NCBI RefSeq assembly: GCF_000425065.1
Contig: NZ_AULB01000007.1
Location: forward strand, 248,001 to 312,000
Direction: 5' to 3'
From: Actinomadura rifamycini DSM 43936
Lineage (GTDB): Bacteria > Actinomycetota > Actinomycetes > Streptosporangiales > Streptosporangiaceae
Length of the DNA stretch: 64,000 nucleotides
Both the position numbers and the translations under genes were made by a program. The notes below the pieces were generated by a model. The model worked only from the letters and a program-made list of their open reading frames with translations. It did not search any database and had not been told where the DNA came from. Position 1 is the stretch's first letter, and each line of letters begins with the position of its first letter. This document shows, one piece after another, positions 62,282 to 64,000 of the stretch.

Positions 62282-62548
62282 CGGTGGTGTCAGTGCTCGG
62301 GTGGTGCCGATGGCCTTGGTGCCCATGGCCTCGGGTGGTGCCGTTGGTTGCCCGTGGTTCCGGTGGCCACAGGTGGTGGCGGTGGTGTTGGTGGCCTCAA
62401 GTGTTGTCAGCGGCCTTGGGGCTTAGCGGTGGCCTCGGGTGGGGCGGTGGGCGGGTCGGCAGGTCGCTGCCGGGCATGCGTGGCGTGGCCCTCGTCGGTG
62501 GGCGGCCGGAGGGTGGGAGGGTTCGTGCGTCCGGGGCGGTGGCGCGGG

Positions 62549-63391
62549 TCAGGCGCGGCGGACGAGGATGTCGGCGAAGCGGGTGCGGGCGCGGATCTCG
62601 ACCATCTCGACGGCGGTGCCCGGGTCGTCGGCGGCCTCGAGTTCGCTTCGCACGTGGCCGTACTCGGAGCTCACCTCCAGCCAGGCCGCGGTGCCGTCGG
62701 GGACGCCGACCTCCACTTCGCCGAAGCCGGTCTCCAGGGTGGCGCCTCCGCTGACGGCCTCGCTGATCCGGACGCTGCCGTGCGCGGTCTTCGCGTGGAC
62801 TTCCGCGCGGGAGCGGCCGATGAGGACGTCGCCGTTCGCGGTGACGAGCCGGGCTTCACCTGCCAGTTCGCCGATGGTGATGTCGCCGTTGGACGTCTTC
62901 ACCGTCGCGGTGCCGTCGATCTCGCCGAGCCGGATCTTCGCCGAGGCCGACACCAGCTCGATGTGGCCGGTCGCCCGCCGGACGGAGATCTCCCCGGCGG
63001 CGGCGCGCACTTTCAGGCGTCCCGTCTCCTGCAGCCGGACGAAGCCGGCGGAGGTGTCGAGGTCGGTGTCGCCGAGCCGGCCCTCGCCGCGGAAGTGTCC
63101 GCCGCTCTTGCCCTCGACCTGCGATCCGGCCGGCAGGTCGATGGTCACCTCCACCGACGGCGGGGTGCCGACGAGGGTGCGGACCGCGTAGCGGGGCGTT
63201 TTGACCGAGAGCCGTCCCGCCTCGAACTCGACGCGGGTCTCCTCGGCCGCCTGGACGTCGAACTCCCGTGCGGCGTCGCTGGGACGCACGTCCACCACGG
63301 TGTCGGCGCGGTCTCCGGCGCGGAACCGGACCAGGCCGCCCGTGGTCTCGACGGCGGCGACGATCGCGTCCGGGGTGTCGAACGTGTGCAC
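62549..63391 (-). CDS. DUF4097 beta-repeat protein
   Basis: 280 residues. A right-handed beta-helix-like series is evident: VHTFDTPDAIVAAVETTGGLVRFRAGDRADTVVDVRPSD, then repeats with ...GEISVRRATGHIELVSASAKIRLGEIDGTATVKTSNGDITIGELAGEARLVTANGDVLIGRS... ending VEIRARTRFADILVRRA, the pattern of actinobacterial DUF4097 proteins (adhesin-like, unknown role). I start it at a GTG with GGAAGGGG upstream, which gives the family-typical short lead before FDTP; in-frame ATGs at 63430 and 63445 would add 13-18 residues. Coupled to the HicB-like gene, as is common in Streptomyces and relatives. Confidence 0.85.
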   Translation of the reverse strand: MHTFDTPDAIVAAVETTGGLVRFRAGDRADTVVDVRPSDAAREFDVQAAEETRVEFEAGRLSVKTPRYAVRTLVGTPPSVEVTIDLPAGSQVEGKSGGHFRGEGRLGDTDLDTSAGFVRLQETGRLKVRAAAGEISVRRATGHIELVSASAKIRLGEIDGTATVKTSNGDITIGELAGEARLVTANGDVLIGRSRAEVHAKTAHGSVRISEAVSGGATLETGFGEVEVGVPDGTAAWLEVSSEYGHVRSELEAADDPGTAVEMVEIRARTRFADILVRRA

Positions 63392-63432
63392 GTGGACCCC
63401 TTCCCGCTGCCCTGTGGATCTGGTCTGCATCT

Positions 63433-63960
63433 TCAGCGCACCCATCCGGTGTAGTTCCGCCCGATCGGCCGTCCCTCGCCGCCGTCCCGCGGGGGGCCGC
63501 CGGGGTCGAGGGCGGCGGTCACCGCCCGGACGAGCCAGGCATTGACCGACAGGCCCATCCGGCCCGCCGCCTCCTCGATCCGCGGTTTGAGGTGCTCCGG
63601 CAGGCGGAGCGTGACGCGCGACGTGCCGCCGGCCTCCTCCGGCTCGGCCGCCGGCGCCCGGATGCCCGCCGATACTTCGGGGACGGCGGGCGGCCGAGAC
63701 GCCGCGGGCGCGGGTTCCGGAGGGGGCGTCACGACGAAGTCGGGATCGCGGCCGCGCAGCCGGACCTCGACCGAGCCGGGCGCGAGGTCCCGGGTGATCT
63801 CGTCGGCCGCGTCCGACAGGGCCTCCAGCAGGACGAGGCGGACCGCGGCCTCCAGTGGTGAGGTGAGCCGCTCCGCGAGGGCGCGGGCGTCCTCGCCTCC
63901 GGCTTCGGCCGCGACCGCGAGTTCGCGTCGAAGACCGTCGACGTACATCGCGAGATCCAT
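63433..63960 (-). CDS. HicB-like ribbon-helix-helix protein
   Basis: 175 residues. The N-terminal half is helical (MDLAMYVDGLRRELAVAAEA), the centre proline-rich (PPPEPAPAASRPPAVPEV), and the C-terminus a ribbon-helix-helix (about 112-152: SRVTLRLPEHLKPRIEEAAGRMGLSVNAWLVRAVTAAL), ending GRNYTGWVR. Annotated in relatives as HicB-family antitoxin although no HicA toxin accompanies it; the constant partner is the DUF4097 gene. Three GACGTCATG-type repeats overlap its start, so it is probably a self-repressor. Confidence 0.85.
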   Translation of the reverse strand: MDLAMYVDGLRRELAVAAEAGGEDARALAERLTSPLEAAVRLVLLEALSDAADEITRDLAPGSVEVRLRGRDPDFVVTPPPEPAPAASRPPAVPEVSAGIRAPAAEPEEAGGTSRVTLRLPEHLKPRIEEAAGRMGLSVNAWLVRAVTAALDPGGPPRDGGEGRPIGRNYTGWVR

Positions 63961-63992
63961 GACGTCATGGTGGCGTCATGAGTGACGTCATG
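63959..63992. promoter_or_regulatory. Triple TGACGTCA-type operator over the HicB-like start
   Basis: GACGTCATG at 63961-63969, GGCGTCATG at 63972-63980 and GACGTCATG at 63984-63992, an 11-12-base period. Two of them form perfect TGACGTCA palindromes. The first overlaps the start codon, and no ribosome site is visible, so the mRNA may be leaderless. Spacing by one helical turn fits cooperative binding of ribbon-helix-helix dimers. Confidence 0.6.
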
Positions 63993-64000
63993 TCAAGTCG

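Larger units (their letters stand above)
62075..62548. other. 474-base intergenic stretch with repeats and low complexity
   Basis: No convincing gene. It holds an 8-bp inverted repeat (62125-62145), three 19-bp tandem repeats (62225-62281) and then about 170 bases rich in GTGG/TTGG/GGCC steps (62275-62450) which give Trp/Gly/Val-rich translations in plus-strand frames and are unlikely to be coding. Confidence 0.5.

Noticed and set aside
62275..62450. Possible CRISPR array
   Set aside because: No constant repeat with unique spacers; only imperfect short steps of GTGG and GGCC.
62275..62754. 159-codon plus-strand frame rich in Trp, Gly and Val
   Set aside because: Falls in the GTGG-rich repeat tract and overlaps the DUF4097 gene; no family likeness and implausible composition.

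Overview
High-GC actinobacterial chromosome, most likely a Thermomonosporaceae-type actinomycete (Actinomadura or a relative). The evidence is G/C-rich codons throughout, frequent GTG starts, ATGA/GTGA stop-start overlaps, mycothiol-era DinB-like proteins, a HicB-like/DUF4097 pair, and remnants of anti-sigma ATPase and DUF397-type genes. No rRNA, tRNA, CRISPR array or intact insertion sequence is visible. Genus assignment is inference.

The core of the window is a dispersed steroid-catabolic locus in three blocks. Block A (1-11170): FadE26-like and FadD17-like enzymes, a fused LivHM/LivG/LivF importer with its lipoprotein receptor, an SDR, and a divergent acyl-CoA ligase. Block B (33623-45399): an operon for side-chain beta-oxidation (FadD19-, FadA5- and FadE34-like enzymes plus a thioesterase), a divergent Hsd4A-like dehydrogenase, a 3alpha-hydroxysteroid-dehydrogenase-like SDR, another SDR, a KstR-family TetR regulator, a KstD-like flavoprotein and a secreted lipase. 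Block C (47589-60002): an HsaA-like monooxygenase divergent from the Rieske oxygenase KshA, a small four-cysteine protein coupled to kshA, two SDRs, a second FadD17-like ligase and a five-gene oligopeptide-type ABC importer. Together these would import a steroid or steroid acid, activate it to a CoA thioester, shorten the side chain and open ring A/B. The reductases (KshB, HsaB) and later Hsa enzymes are not in the window, and no Mce4 system is seen.

A 15-bp inverted repeat, consensus TCCCRCTSAGYGGGA, recurs in the intergenic control regions of these blocks (2852, 9425, 9470, 39215, 39256, 42620, 48826, 54340). It appears to tie both importers and the catabolic genes into one regulon, probably under the KstR-like regulator at 41936-42550. 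It does not resemble the KstR operator I know.

Between the blocks lie accessory genes. 11180-16073 has an AraC regulator, a DinB-like protein, a serine hydrolase, an orphan family 2B encapsulin with an inserted cyclic-nucleotide-binding domain, and a DedA protein. 16196-27639 holds several regulator/target pairs with readable operators (HxlR/methyltransferase, LysR/YeiH, TetR/MFS, MarR/EamA), an SMI1-KNR4 protein, an acetyltransferase, a nitroreductase and an F420-type oxidoreductase. 27655-33610 carries an isoquinoline-1-oxidoreductase-type molybdoenzyme, a DUF899 protein, an esterase and a methyltransferase. 45439-47539 has a phospholipase-D-like protein and a degraded HigBA module. 60348-63960 has a DrrAB-type exporter and a HicB-like/DUF4097 pair with repeated operators.

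Gene decay is common: there are remnants at 2651-2782 (old-yellow-enzyme N-terminus), 17606-18074 (TetR), 31525-31686 (GNAT), 32603-32821 (DUF397 and ATPase tails), 47381-47539 (HigB) and 60058-60294 (unknown).
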